64,000 nt of DNA from an uncultured Eubacteriales bacterium (GTDB lineage Bacteria; Bacillota; Clostridia; Oscillospirales; Acutalibacteraceae), in assembly GCA_910584745.1 (NCBI GenBank), contig CAJUDG010000005.1:124001-188000 (forward strand), in the 5' to 3' direction. Under the pieces are notes generated by a model. The model saw only the letters and a list, made by a program, of their open reading frames with translations. It did no database searches and was not told where the DNA came from. Of the stretch, positions 42,915-50,710 are shown piece after piece. The translations under genes were made by a program, and so were the position numbers. Numbering within the stretch: the stretch's first letter is position 1; every line of letters begins with the position of its first letter.

Positions 42915-44630
42915 GTGAAGATGATCGATACTATCCGTTCTCACCTTCTGCATAAAATGCTGTGCCTCTTCCTGGTTTTCCTTCTTCTGCCCTGCCTGCT
43001 CTTCGCGGCGGCATTCTTCTTTGTGAACCAGACGTACTTTTCAAGGGAGCGGGCCAGTCTGGAGATGTCCGCCATGTCTCGCTGCTGCTTCAATATCCAG
43101 CAGGACCTGGACTCTTGCGCCAATGTGTACAAGCAGATACAGCAGCACAGCAATTTCCTGCGCTTTCTGAACGGCAGCTATCAGTCCGTGCCCCGGCAGC
43201 TGGAGGCCTATTTCCGGGAGTTTTCCAGTATGTTCCACTATGCGGAGAGCTACTCGCCGTATATCGAAAGCGTCAATGTCTATACCCTTAAAGAGGGCCT
43301 TTTGAACATGAACGACAACGTAAAGGGCATAAGCCAGCTTGGGGACTACGCCTTTGATATGCGCACGGCGGCGGGCTTCTGGCGGTATGACAGCCAGAAG
43401 AAGATGCTGGTGTACCGCCAGACCCTGAACAGCCTCGGCGGCGACCTTGGCCTGGGCATACTGGAGATAAACTGCAGCCCGAGCCTGGTCTCCCAGCAGG
43501 CGGTGGAGCTCTCCGGCTCTATCGGGCGCGTGGTGTACGTGGTTATCGACGGGGTGTGCTACCTGCCCGAGGACGGAGCGCTGTCGCCGGAGGCGGAGCT
43601 TATCACGGTAAAGGATTCACAGAGCGAGAGCCTGGATGATTTTGCCCTTACTATACAGACCGGCGAATATTATCCCCAGGAGAGAAACCAGAGCCTGAAC
43701 CTGCTGACCATCACGATACTGGTGGGGCTTTTGCTGCTGGTGCTCAGCAGCTGCCTCTTTTTCTTCAGCATATCCCGGCTTTCCGGGCGCATCGTGCGGT
43801 TTTCAAGGTACATTTCCAGCTCCTTTACCGAGATACCCGGAGCCTATACGGACCCGGGCCACGACGAGCTGAGTCTGGTGGTGCACAACTTTAACCTGAT
43901 GCTTGAGAGAAACAGCGATCTGATAAACCAGATAAAGCTTGAACAGCTGCGGCAAAACGAGATGGCCTATCAGGTGCTTCAGGCACAGATAGACCCGCAT
44001 TTTCTCTATAACACCCTGGAGAGTGTGCGGATGATGGCCGAGATGAAGGACGAGCCGGAGATTTCCGATATGATATTCTCGCTGAGCAAGCTTATGCGGT
44101 ACAGCTTTTCCGTAAACACAGGGCTTGTGACGGTCGGGGACGAGCTGGACCTTGTCAGCCAGTTTTTGAAGGTGCAGAAGATGCGGCTTGGGGAGCAGCT
44201 TCGGTTCAGTATCAGCTGTCCGAAGGAGCTATACGGCTGCCGCTGTCCGCAGTTCATCATACAGCCCCTTGCGGAGAACGCCATAAAGTATGGCCGCGAC
44301 GGCAGCTATGCGGAGGTCTATTTGTCCATCACACTGAATATGGAGGGCGGGTTTATCCTGGTGACAGTGGAGAACAACGGCGCCGCCATGGGCGACCGGC
44401 GCATGGCGCGCATCAATCAGCTGCTGTCCCGGGGAGAGGACCTTTCAGAGCTTTCCTCGGGGACGGGAGTGGGGCTGGACAGCATAAATAACCGGATGCG
44501 CTACCTATACCCGGACAGCTTTTCCATGGAGCTCAGCGCTCCAGAGGGCGGAGGGCTTCGGGTGTCTTTGCGCTGGAGGCCGGAGACAGAGTCTGGGGGA
44601 GACAACGATGAAGCTTCTGGTAGTGGATGA
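42915..44630 (+). CDS. YesM-type sensor histidine kinase
   Basis: 571 residues. Two membrane helices (about 15-38 and 270-292) flank an extracellular sensor of about 230 residues; a HAMP-like segment follows. The His_kinase region reads LQAQIDPHFLYNTLESVRMM with the phospho-accepting His in DPHFLYN, and the ATPase has IIQPLAENAIKYG and SGTGVGLDSINNRM. GTG at 42915 follows GAGGGGG; an in-frame GTG at 42870 would overlap the -10 region. It forms with YesN the usual sensor pair for oligosaccharide ABC importers of the LplBC type. Confidence 0.94.
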   Translation: MKMIDTIRSHLLHKMLCLFLVFLLLPCLLFAAAFFFVNQTYFSRERASLEMSAMSRCCFNIQQDLDSCANVYKQIQQHSNFLRFLNGSYQSVPRQLEAYFREFSSMFHYAESYSPYIESVNVYTLKEGLLNMNDNVKGISQLGDYAFDMRTAAGFWRYDSQKKMLVYRQTLNSLGGDLGLGILEINCSPSLVSQQAVELSGSIGRVVYVVIDGVCYLPEDGALSPEAELITVKDSQSESLDDFALTIQTGEYYPQERNQSLNLLTITILVGLLLLVLSSCLFFFSISRLSGRIVRFSRYISSSFTEIPGAYTDPGHDELSLVVHNFNLMLERNSDLINQIKLEQLRQNEMAYQVLQAQIDPHFLYNTLESVRMMAEMKDEPEISDMIFSLSKLMRYSFSVNTGLVTVGDELDLVSQFLKVQKMRLGEQLRFSISCPKELYGCRCPQFIIQPLAENAIKYGRDGSYAEVYLSITLNMEGGFILVTVENNGAAMGDRRMARINQLLSRGEDLSELSSGTGVGLDSINNRMRYLYPDSFSMELSAPEGGGLRVSLRWRPETESGGDNDEASGSG

Positions 44631-45906
44631 TGAAAACCTGATAGCCCGCGGCATTGCCCATGTGATCGAGCAGTTCGGGGGACCTTTTGACCAAGTGGAT
44701 ATCGCCTATTCCTGCGAGGGGGCCCTAAAGCAAATGGAGCAGGTCCGCTATGACCTGGTGATAACCGACATCTCCATGCCGGGGGCCAGCGGGCTGGAGC
44801 TCATAAAGGCCGCCCAGGGCGGAGGCCTTTGCGAGAACTTCTGCATACTCTCGGGGTATTCCGAGTTCGAGTATGCCCGCTCGGCAATACGCCTGGGGGT
44901 GGAGGACTATCTTTTAAAGCCTGTGGATAAGGAGAAGCTGCGGGAGCTGCTGGAGGCCATAAGCAAAAAGGTATGCGCCCGGGACGTATCCCGCCGCCGG
45001 GAGAGGGACTCCGTGCTGACGGACTGCCTGTTCGGCCGGCTGGAGGACCAGGAGCTCGGCAATGAACGCCCACTGCTGCTGACGGTGGCCGAGACCCTGT
45101 TTCACCCGGCGGACCCCGCACTGGGCAAAAAGCTGAAGGAGTACCGGGGCAGGGGCCTTGCCGACCATGTGCTGTCCATACACCACCTGCCGGTATTTGT
45201 GGTATTCAGCCGTCCATGCGCCGAAAGGACCCTGGTGAGATCTCTCCTGAAGGATTCGCCGGTAATGTTTATCGGCACGGCAGCCGGGCAGCCCGCCACC
45301 GGAGCCCAGCTGAGGGAGCTCTATGAGCGGGCGCTCCATGCGGCGCTCTGCGGGCACTGCTTTTTGGGCAGACGCTATATGAACGGAGATGCCCTTTCGG
45401 TGCCACGCTCCGCACAGGGGACGAAGGAATTTGAAAAGCTGCTGTTACGTCAGCTTGACGCCAACCCAACCCAGGGGCAGATGCTTTTCTACCGGCAGTG
45501 CTGGCGTGCCCTTGCGGCAAAGCCTGCCGCCGGTGACAAAAGCGCCCAGAGCCCATACGCGGCCCAGATGATAGAGCTGGTGGAACAGGGATTTGACCGT
45601 GAGCTTACGCTGAACAGCGCCGCCAGGACTATCGGGCTCAGTCCAGAGTACGCGGGCAAGCTGTTCCGTACTGAGATGGGCGTGAGCTTCTCTGAATATC
45701 TGAACCGCTACCGTATCGCCAAGATCCTGGAATACATGCTGCGCGACCCTAGACTTAGCTTCGAGCAGCTGGCGCCCAGCATGGGCTTTCCGGATCTAAG
45801 GAACTTCTATAGGGTTTTCAAGCGTATAATGCAGACCACCCCGGGCAAGTACCGGGACTCCCTGTGCCCGCCGAAGGATGGGCCGGGGTATGATGACGGA
45901 GAATAG
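44608..45906 (+). CDS. YesN-type response regulator with AraC output domain
   Basis: 432 residues. The receiver domain (1-120) has LLVVDDENLIARGI, the phospho-acceptor in LVITDISMPGASG and DYLLKPVDKEKL. A linker domain (about 130-320) precedes two AraC-type helix-turn-helix motifs: LNSAARTIGLSPEYAGKLF and FEQLAPSMGFPDLRNFYRVF. It overlaps yesM by 23 bases. It is the likely activator of the divergent transport and hydrolase operon. Confidence 0.94.
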   Translation: MKLLVVDDENLIARGIAHVIEQFGGPFDQVDIAYSCEGALKQMEQVRYDLVITDISMPGASGLELIKAAQGGGLCENFCILSGYSEFEYARSAIRLGVEDYLLKPVDKEKLRELLEAISKKVCARDVSRRRERDSVLTDCLFGRLEDQELGNERPLLLTVAETLFHPADPALGKKLKEYRGRGLADHVLSIHHLPVFVVFSRPCAERTLVRSLLKDSPVMFIGTAAGQPATGAQLRELYERALHAALCGHCFLGRRYMNGDALSVPRSAQGTKEFEKLLLRQLDANPTQGQMLFYRQCWRALAAKPAAGDKSAQSPYAAQMIELVEQGFDRELTLNSAARTIGLSPEYAGKLFRTEMGVSFSEYLNRYRIAKILEYMLRDPRLSFEQLAPSMGFPDLRNFYRVFKRIMQTTPGKYRDSLCPPKDGPGYDDGE

Positions 45907-45918
45907 TGTGGGGACAAT

Positions 45919-45943
45919 AAAAAACCCCCGGTTATACCGGGGG
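45919..45943 (-). terminator. Hairpin terminator between YesN and the IS200 remnant
   Basis: CCCCCGGT (45925-45932), loop TAT and ACCGGGGG (45936-45943). The leftward U-run (complement of AAAAAA at 45919-45924) makes it a good terminator for transcripts coming from copA; rightward it is followed by AAAATAAAG only. Confidence 0.7.
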
Positions 45944-45963
45944 AAAATAAAGAAGCTTCAGCA

Positions 45964-46034
45964 AATAACCTCCGGATGGTAAAATGGAAGCGGGTTTGGC
46001 AGCCGCATTACCAGAAAACCATCAGGAGGTTATT
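45964..46034 (+). mobile_element. IS200-type left-end hairpin hiding the tnpA ribosome site
   Basis: AATAACCTCC (45964-45973) pairs with GGAGGTTATT (46025-46034), and GATGGT (45975-45980) with ACCATC (46018-46023), so the RBS of the transposase remnant is buried in a long stem. IS200 elements are known to repress tnpA by such a 5' hairpin. Confidence 0.75.
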
Positions 46035-46040
46035 GACAAG

Positions 46041-46277
46041 ATGATGAATGAAATAAAAGCAGCACATTCTGCCTATAGATGTCAGCGTCACATAGTGCTT
46101 GCGGCGAAGTATAGGAGAAAAGTGATACACGGACAGTTGAAGAAAGACGTCAGAGCTTTGTCAAAGAAAACTGTGTGATAAAAAGAAAGTGGGGATACCG
46201 GAAGCAGAAGGCCGGCCGGACCATATACAGAGGGAGAGTATCTCGCTGATATGTCCTGTGGTATTGTCATACATGGC
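46041..46277 (+). pseudogene. IS200/IS605-type transposase TnpA remnant, frameshifted and truncated
   Basis: From ATG at 46041 the protein includes YRCQRHIVLAAKYRRKVIHG, the classical N-terminus of IS200 TnpA, and stops at 46178. A shift of frame near 46160 restores QRKLCDKKKVGIPEAEGRPD followed by HI, which corresponds to the segment before the HUH histidines; after this it degenerates (RESISLICPVV, then YMAY). The C-terminal half with the catalytic Tyr is missing, because the remnant runs into the end of copA. The element cannot encode an active transposase. Confidence 0.85.
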
Positions 46278-46487
46278 TTACTCTATTCCCAGTACCTTAT
46301 AATCCTGCTCCTCCACAACACGCTTCAGCTCGCCGTCGGCGATATCCCCGCTAAGGGTTAGGACCGCCGTGCCGCTCTCGTGGCTGACCTCGGCGCTCTC
46401 CACCTCGGGAAGGGCCTCCAGGACCTTCTTCACCCTGGCCTCGCAGTGGCCGCACATCATGCCCTCGATCTTCATGGTCTTTGTCAT
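46278..46487 (-). CDS. copZ: Possible nested copper chaperone CopZ from an internal start in copA
   Basis: ATG at 46487 lies 8-9 bases after AAAGGAG, in frame with copA. Translation from it would give a 69-residue protein, the usual CopZ length, starting MTKTMKIEGMMCGHCEARV with the CGHC copper site. The upstream linker NNTTIKETN reads like a former intergenic region in which the copA stop codon was lost. Whether the free protein is made is inferred from the RBS only. Confidence 0.55.
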   Translation of the reverse strand: MTKTMKIEGMMCGHCEARVKKVLEALPEVESAEVSHESGTAVLTLSGDIADGELKRVVEEQDYKVLGIE

Positions 46488-48809
46488 AGTGTTCGTCTCC
46501 TTTATAGTAGTATTATTTTTAACACGCTTTTTAAAGCGGTGGTCGTGCCTTCCGTCGTAGAGCTTAAAGAGGTTCAGCCGCAGGGCGTTGCTCACCACAC
46601 AGAAGCTGGAAAGGCTCATGGCCGCGGCCCCGAACATGGGGTTTAAAGTCAGGCCCAGGGGGATGAAGATCCCCATGGCCAGAGGTATGCCGATGGTGTT
46701 GTAGAAGAAGGCCCAGAAAAGGTTTTCGTGGATGTTCCGAAGGGTGGCCCGGCTCAGCCGCAGGGCGGCGGGCACGTCCAGAAGGCTGCTTTTCATCAGC
46801 ACCACGTCCGCCGCGTCCAGGGCCACGTCGGTGCCCGCGCCGATGGCTATGCCCGTGTCGGCCCGGGTCAGGGCCGGGGCGTCGTTTATGCCGTCGCCCA
46901 CCATGGCCACCTTGCCCTGGGTCTTTAGCCGGCGTATCACGGCCTCCTTGCCGTCGGGCAGCACCCCGGCTATCACCTGATCGACCCCGGCCTGCCTGCC
47001 GATGGCCTGGGCGGTGCGCTCGTTGTCGCCGGTGAGCATGACCACCTTGAGGCCCATGTTTTGCAGCTCCCTGATGGCCTGCGGGCTGTCCTCCTTCACC
47101 GTGTCGGCCACGGCGATGACGCCCAGGGGCTGCTTTTTGGTCTCGTTGGCGAAGTACATGGGGGTCTTGCCCTCGCCGGAGAGCCTGGCGGCGGCTTCGG
47201 AGAACTCCGCGGTGCTTATGCCGCTCTCCTCCAGCATGGGGGCGTTGCCCGTGATATAGGTCTCGTTATTTAGTACGGCCCGGACCCCACGGCCATGTAA
47301 AGCTTCAAAGCTCTCCACTTGCTGTAAAGGTATATCCCTTGCCGCGGCCTCCTGCACAATGGCCGCGCCCAGGGGGTGCTGGGAGGGGTCCTCCAGGGCC
47401 GCGGCCAGTTCCAGCAGCTCCGGCACCGATATCTCCCCGAAGGGGATAATATCGGTGACCTTGGGCTCGCCAGAGGTGATGGTGCCGGTCTTGTCAAGGA
47501 CCACTATCTCCGTGCGCCCGGCGGCCTCCAGGGATACGGCGGTCTTAAACAGTATGCCGTTCTTGGCCCCAAGCCCGCTGCCCACCATGATAGCCACGGG
47601 AGTGGCCAGCCCCAAGGCGCAGGGGCAGCTTATCACCAGCACCGATATTCCCCGGGCCAGGGCGTACCCGGCCCCATGGCCCAGCAGCAGCCATACAATG
47701 GTGGTGACGGCGGCGATGGCGATGACCGTGGGCACGAATATGCCGGAGACCTTGTCGGCAACCTTGGCGATGGGGGCCTTGGTGGCCGCCGCGTCGCTGA
47801 CCATCTGGATTATCTTGCTAAGAGTGGTGTCCTGGCCCACCCGGGTGGCCCGGCACTTTAAAAAGCCGGACTTGTTCAGGGTGGCCGCCGACACTGGGTC
47901 GCCGGGAGCCTTATCCACAGGGACGCTCTCGCCGGTCAGGGCGCTCTCGTCCAGCGCCGCCGTACCCTCCAGCACCACGCCGTCCACGGGGACGCTCTCC
48001 CCGGGGCGCACGGCGAAGACGTCCCCGGCCATCACCTGCTCGATGGGCACCTCTGCCTCCCGGCCGTCGCGGATAACGGAGGCGGTCTTGGGGGCCAGCT
48101 TCATAAGGCTTTTTAATGCGTCGGTGGTGCGGCCCTTTGAGCGGGCCTCCAGGAGCTTGCCCAGGGTGATAAGGGTCAATATCATGCCCGCCGACTCGAA
48201 GTAGAGCTCCATCATGTAGTCCATCACGGCGGCGCCGTCCCCCCGAAGCTGGGCCCCGGTCATGGCGAACAGGGCGTAGGTGCTGTACCCGAAGGCCGCC
48301 GCCGCTCCCAGGGCCACCAGGGTGTCCATATTGGGGGCCCGGTGCCAGAGGCTCTTGAAGCCGCTGATGAAGAAGCGCTGGTTTATCACCATGATTATGC
48401 CGGTCAATAACAGCTGGATAAGCCCCACGGCCACGTGGTTGCCAGCGAGCGCCCCCGGCAGGGGCCAGCCCCACATCATGTGGCCCATGGAGAAGTACAT
48501 CAATACTATTAAAAAGCCCAGGGACCAGAAAAGGCGCTTTTTTAGTAGGGGAGTTTGGGTGTCTTTAAGGCTGTCTTCATCGGGCGCGGAGCTGGCGGCT
48601 GCGCTGGGCTGGCCCTTCTCCGCAGCGCCGTAGCCTGCGGCCTCTACGGCGGCGATTATGTCGGCGGGGGCGGCTGTGCCCTCGACGCCCATGGAGTTTG
48701 TCAAGAGGCTTACTGAGCACTGGGTCACGCCTGGGACTTTGCCTACGGCTTTTTCCACCCGCGCGCTGCACGCGGCGCAGGTCATGCCGGTGACGTTGTA
48801 TTGGTTCAT
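46278..48809 (-). CDS. copA: Copper-exporting P1B ATPase with C-terminal CopZ-like domain
   Basis: 843 residues. An N-terminal heavy-metal domain has GMTCAACSARVEKAVG (residues 8-23). Eight membrane helices, VISCPCALGLATPVAI with the intramembrane CPC metal site, the phosphorylation motif VVLDKTGTITSG, and MVGDGINDAPALTRAD follow. After the last helix, a linker leads to a second heavy-metal domain (about 775-843) with IEGMMCGHCEARVKKVL. Cu(I) export across the membrane is the expected role. It follows csoR by 28 bases. The C-terminal domain has its own RBS and ATG, so a free chaperone may also be made. Confidence 0.95.
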   Translation of the reverse strand: MNQYNVTGMTCAACSARVEKAVGKVPGVTQCSVSLLTNSMGVEGTAAPADIIAAVEAAGYGAAEKGQPSAAASSAPDEDSLKDTQTPLLKKRLFWSLGFLIVLMYFSMGHMMWGWPLPGALAGNHVAVGLIQLLLTGIIMVINQRFFISGFKSLWHRAPNMDTLVALGAAAAFGYSTYALFAMTGAQLRGDGAAVMDYMMELYFESAGMILTLITLGKLLEARSKGRTTDALKSLMKLAPKTASVIRDGREAEVPIEQVMAGDVFAVRPGESVPVDGVVLEGTAALDESALTGESVPVDKAPGDPVSAATLNKSGFLKCRATRVGQDTTLSKIIQMVSDAAATKAPIAKVADKVSGIFVPTVIAIAAVTTIVWLLLGHGAGYALARGISVLVISCPCALGLATPVAIMVGSGLGAKNGILFKTAVSLEAAGRTEIVVLDKTGTITSGEPKVTDIIPFGEISVPELLELAAALEDPSQHPLGAAIVQEAAARDIPLQQVESFEALHGRGVRAVLNNETYITGNAPMLEESGISTAEFSEAAARLSGEGKTPMYFANETKKQPLGVIAVADTVKEDSPQAIRELQNMGLKVVMLTGDNERTAQAIGRQAGVDQVIAGVLPDGKEAVIRRLKTQGKVAMVGDGINDAPALTRADTGIAIGAGTDVALDAADVVLMKSSLLDVPAALRLSRATLRNIHENLFWAFFYNTIGIPLAMGIFIPLGLTLNPMFGAAAMSLSSFCVVSNALRLNLFKLYDGRHDHRFKKRVKNNTTIKETNTMTKTMKIEGMMCGHCEARVKKVLEALPEVESAEVSHESGTAVLTLSGDIADGELKRVVEEQDYKVLGIE

Positions 48810-48837
48810 ACTATCACCTTCCTGTAAATGGGATAAT

Positions 48838-49131
48838 TTATCTTAACAATTTCTGCAATGCGGCGGTAAGTTCTTCAACCTTACTGTCGTCCCCCTGCCT
48901 CAGGCCGTCCGCCACGCAGGTGCGAAGGTGCTGGCTCAGCAGCTCCCGGGAAAACGCGTTTAAGGCCGCCCCCACCGCCGCCGTCTGTGACAGTATGTCG
49001 ATGCAGTACGCGTCCCTCTCAAGCATACCCCTTATCCCACGCACCTGCCCCTCGATACGGTTCAGGCGGTTTATCAGGCGCTTATACTCCTCGTCAGAGC
49101 GCTCTCTGGTCTTATGGCAGTCTTTGCACAT
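48838..49131 (-). CDS. csoR: Copper-sensing repressor CsoR
   Basis: 97 residues of the all-helical DUF156 family. RLNRIEGQVRGIRGMLERDA is the family core. The Cu(I) ligands appear as Cys in YCIDIL and His/Cys in SQHLRTCV, matching the x-C-H-C fingerprint of copper sensors rather than nickel or sulfur sensors. Extra N-terminal cysteines (MCKDC) may add metal contacts. RBS GAAAGGAAG. It represses its own operon (csoR-copA) through the dyads in the promoter; Cu(I) releases it. Confidence 0.93.
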   Translation of the reverse strand: MCKDCHKTRERSDEEYKRLINRLNRIEGQVRGIRGMLERDAYCIDILSQTAAVGAALNAFSRELLSQHLRTCVADGLRQGDDSKVEELTAALQKLLR

Positions 49132-49152
49132 AGCGTAGCCTTCCTTTCGGCA

Positions 49153-49204
49153 ATATACCCATAGAGGGTATATCTATTATATACCGGGGAGGGGTATTTG
49201 TCAA
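49153..49204 (-). promoter_or_regulatory. csoR-copA promoter with CsoR operators
   Basis: Leftward TTGACA (complement of 49199-49204), a 17-base spacer and TATAAT (complement of 49176-49181). The spacer holds the G/C block AATACCCCTCCCCGGTA, and a perfect dyad ATATACCC-N5-GGGTATAT lies at 49153-49173, just after the start point. Both follow the TACCCN(x)GGGTA pattern of CsoR sites. Confidence 0.85.
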
Positions 49205-49239
49205 GGGGAAAATTCACAGTTATTCTGGGCAAAAAGTAT

Positions 49240-49268
49240 TTGACATAATATGGGAAATGCTGTAAAAT
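49240..49268 (+). promoter_or_regulatory. Promoter of toxin-peptide mRNA 1
   Basis: TTGACA (49240-49245), a 17-base spacer and TAAAAT (49263-49268). The sequence TTGACATAAT and TGTAAAATAGAA recurs in the promoter of toxin locus 2, showing common descent. Confidence 0.85.
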
Positions 49269-49297
49269 AGAAAAGCCCCCAGCCGAAAGCCGGGGGT

Positions 49298-49517
49298 GGC
49301 ACTGTCATAACGGTAGGCGGTTTCCCCCAACTGGGGGACTTTTCCCCCGGAAAGGGGGGATGCTTATGGTTACATACGAGGGACTTTTTCAGTTCGCTCT
49401 GGTGATCATCGGCATCGTGTCGCTGGTTATCCAGATACGCAAAAAGAAATGACCGCCCTCGCCTAGGTAGCGGTCATTTCGTACCAAAACCTGGGGAAAC
49501 CGCTTATCGGCAGTGCC
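49298..49517. repeat. Inverted repeat framing toxin-antitoxin locus 1
   Basis: GGCACTG (49298-49304) and GCGGTTTCCCC (49317-49327) recur inverted as GGGGAAACCGC (49493-49503) and CAGTGCC (49511-49517). The 5' parts of the toxin mRNA and the opposing RNA therefore have the same sequence, and a read-through toxin mRNA could fold 5' to 3'. Confidence 0.8.
49366..49452 (+). CDS. Type I toxin-like hydrophobic peptide 1 (28 residues)
   Basis: MVTYEGL, one membrane helix (FQFALVIIGIVSLVI) and a basic end (QIRKKK). The M-x-x-YE-x-L start, single helix and Lys-rich tail resemble the Firmicute holin-like toxin peptides. ATG at 49366 is 6 bases after AAAGGGGGG; an ATG two codons earlier abuts the RBS. 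The RBS can pair with CCCCC at 49344-49348 in a hairpin. Convergent with a short RNA whose terminator overlaps the 3' end of the gene. It probably inserts in the membrane and depolarises it when not silenced. Confidence 0.72.
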   Translation: MVTYEGLFQFALVIIGIVSLVIQIRKKK

Positions 49518-49522
49518 CTTGT
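49439..49522 (-). ncRNA. Putative antitoxin RNA 1
   Basis: Predicted from a consensus leftward promoter and an intrinsic terminator (AAATGACCGC...GCGGTCATTT then CTTTTTG in the RNA). About 84 bases long. It is antisense to the last codons and 3' region of the toxin mRNA, with which it can pair. Ends are inferred from promoter and terminator positions. Confidence 0.65.
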
Positions 49523-49528
49523 GTTTAT

Positions 49529-49556
49529 ATTATAGCATATTTCCCGGGATTGTCAA
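49529..49556 (-). promoter_or_regulatory. Promoter of antitoxin RNA 1
   Basis: Leftward TTGACA (complement of 49551-49556), a 16-base spacer and TATAAT (complement of 49529-49534). Both hexamers are perfect, stronger than the toxin promoter. Confidence 0.85.
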
Positions 49557-49561
49557 GGGTT

Positions 49562-49888
49562 TTACCACCGCTCCATATTCCTCTCGTGCTTCTCCCGGTA
49601 CACCTTCTCAAGCTCCTCCGGTGTGATGCCATAGCACAGCAGCACGTCGTTGAAGTACATCATCACGTCGCACATCTCCTCGATGAAGTGCTTGCGCTGG
49701 GGGGTGTCGGCGAGGAGGTCTTCGGTAGAGACCTTTTTAAGCACCTGGGCCGCCTCGCCCGCCTCGCAGAGCATCCACAGCATCATCCTCACGGCCTTCT
49801 CCGGGTACAGCCCGCCCCACTTGTCGAAGTATTTTTCCTGAAGCTCATTCTGTATGGCCTGCATGTCGTCAAAGCTGAAATTTGCCAT
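49562..49888 (-). CDS. MazG-like nucleotide pyrophosphohydrolase
   Basis: 108 residues, all alpha. WMLCEAGEAAQVLKK supplies the first acidic helix and FIEEMCDVMMYFNDVLLCYG the second (ExxD), the Mg-binding pattern of MazG/all-alpha NTP pyrophosphatases. It would hydrolyse a nucleoside triphosphate to the monophosphate, as house-cleaning. ATG at 49888 is 7 bases after TAGGAG; the ATG two codons upstream abuts the RBS. Located downstream of the PHP gene with a 10-base gap, so co-transcribed. Confidence 0.8.
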   Translation of the reverse strand: MANFSFDDMQAIQNELQEKYFDKWGGLYPEKAVRMMLWMLCEAGEAAQVLKKVSTEDLLADTPQRKHFIEEMCDVMMYFNDVLLCYGITPEELEKVYREKHERNMERW

Positions 49889-49898
49889 TCCCATGCTC

Positions 49899-50681
49899 CT
49901 ATAACATATTATTCAGTTCCCTGATCTTATACCCCACGTCCTCGGGACAATGGGCGTCGGAGGACGTGATCACCGTCACATTATGCTTCTTTAAAGCCTC
50001 AAGCAGCTCAGTGTCCATGCCGAGGGAAGCTGTCTCGGGACATCTTCGTTCCGCGCCGCTGTTATGGTCAGCGTACATATTGCTTTTTGCAAGCTCCGCC
50101 GCCAAACTCTCATAGCAGCCTGACAGAGGATATGACGGTTTGTGGCCGAACAGCTTTATCCCGTCCGGGTGGCCGATGCCGTCAAATAATCCGCTTCCTG
50201 CCAATGAGACGGAATCCTCAAAATACCGGCGGTATATCTCGTCAACGTCAAGCCCTGCCCAATGTTCGGCCTTATGGTCAAAAGCAAAATTGTCCACAAA
50301 GTGGATGCTTCCCAACAAGAAATCAAAGCCTTTGTCCTTTGTGAGCTCAGAAATAAAGCCCTCAAACTCCTTGAAATAGCATACTTCAAGGCCGAACTTG
50401 ACCTTTATGGGAAACCGGCGGCTTCTGGCAAGGTCAATAAGCTCCAAATACTCCGCCAGCTTGTGCTTGCACGCGCTTCTCTGAAACCATGCGTCCACAT
50501 ATTCGCTGTACGCCCGCACGGAATCGTACATTGGGGTAAATTCCTCGAATATATAGTTGTGCTCCAGCAGGCGTATTTCGTCGAGCCCCATCTCCACCGC
50601 CCTGCTTACAAACCGATCTATCCAGTCAAGGGTGTATGGGCCGCGCTCAATATGGATATGTCCGTCTGTCATTTTTATCAT
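49899..50681 (-). CDS. PHP-domain phosphoesterase (histidinol-phosphatase-like)
   Basis: 260 residues. TDGHIHIERGPYT gives the first metal-binding H-x-H, LLEHNYIF a further His, FGLEVCYF a Glu, LLGSIHFVD and GIGHPDGIKLFG more ligands, and VITSSDAHCPEDVG the final Asp-His pair of the trinuclear PHP site. Resembles HisK-type histidinol phosphatases, but no his genes are near; any small phosphate monoester is possible. Start is uncertain between ATG at 50681 and ATG at 50672. It follows serA by 29 bases, so it may belong to the serine operon and could act on phosphoserine; that is speculation. Confidence 0.78.
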   Translation of the reverse strand: MIKMTDGHIHIERGPYTLDWIDRFVSRAVEMGLDEIRLLEHNYIFEEFTPMYDSVRAYSEYVDAWFQRSACKHKLAEYLELIDLARSRRFPIKVKFGLEVCYFKEFEGFISELTKDKGFDFLLGSIHFVDNFAFDHKAEHWAGLDVDEIYRRYFEDSVSLAGSGLFDGIGHPDGIKLFGHKPSYPLSGCYESLAAELAKSNMYADHNSGAERRCPETASLGMDTELLEALKKHNVTVITSSDAHCPEDVGYKIRELNNML

Positions 50682-50710
50682 CCTGGAAAAAACTCAGCGG
50701 GACCCGCGGG

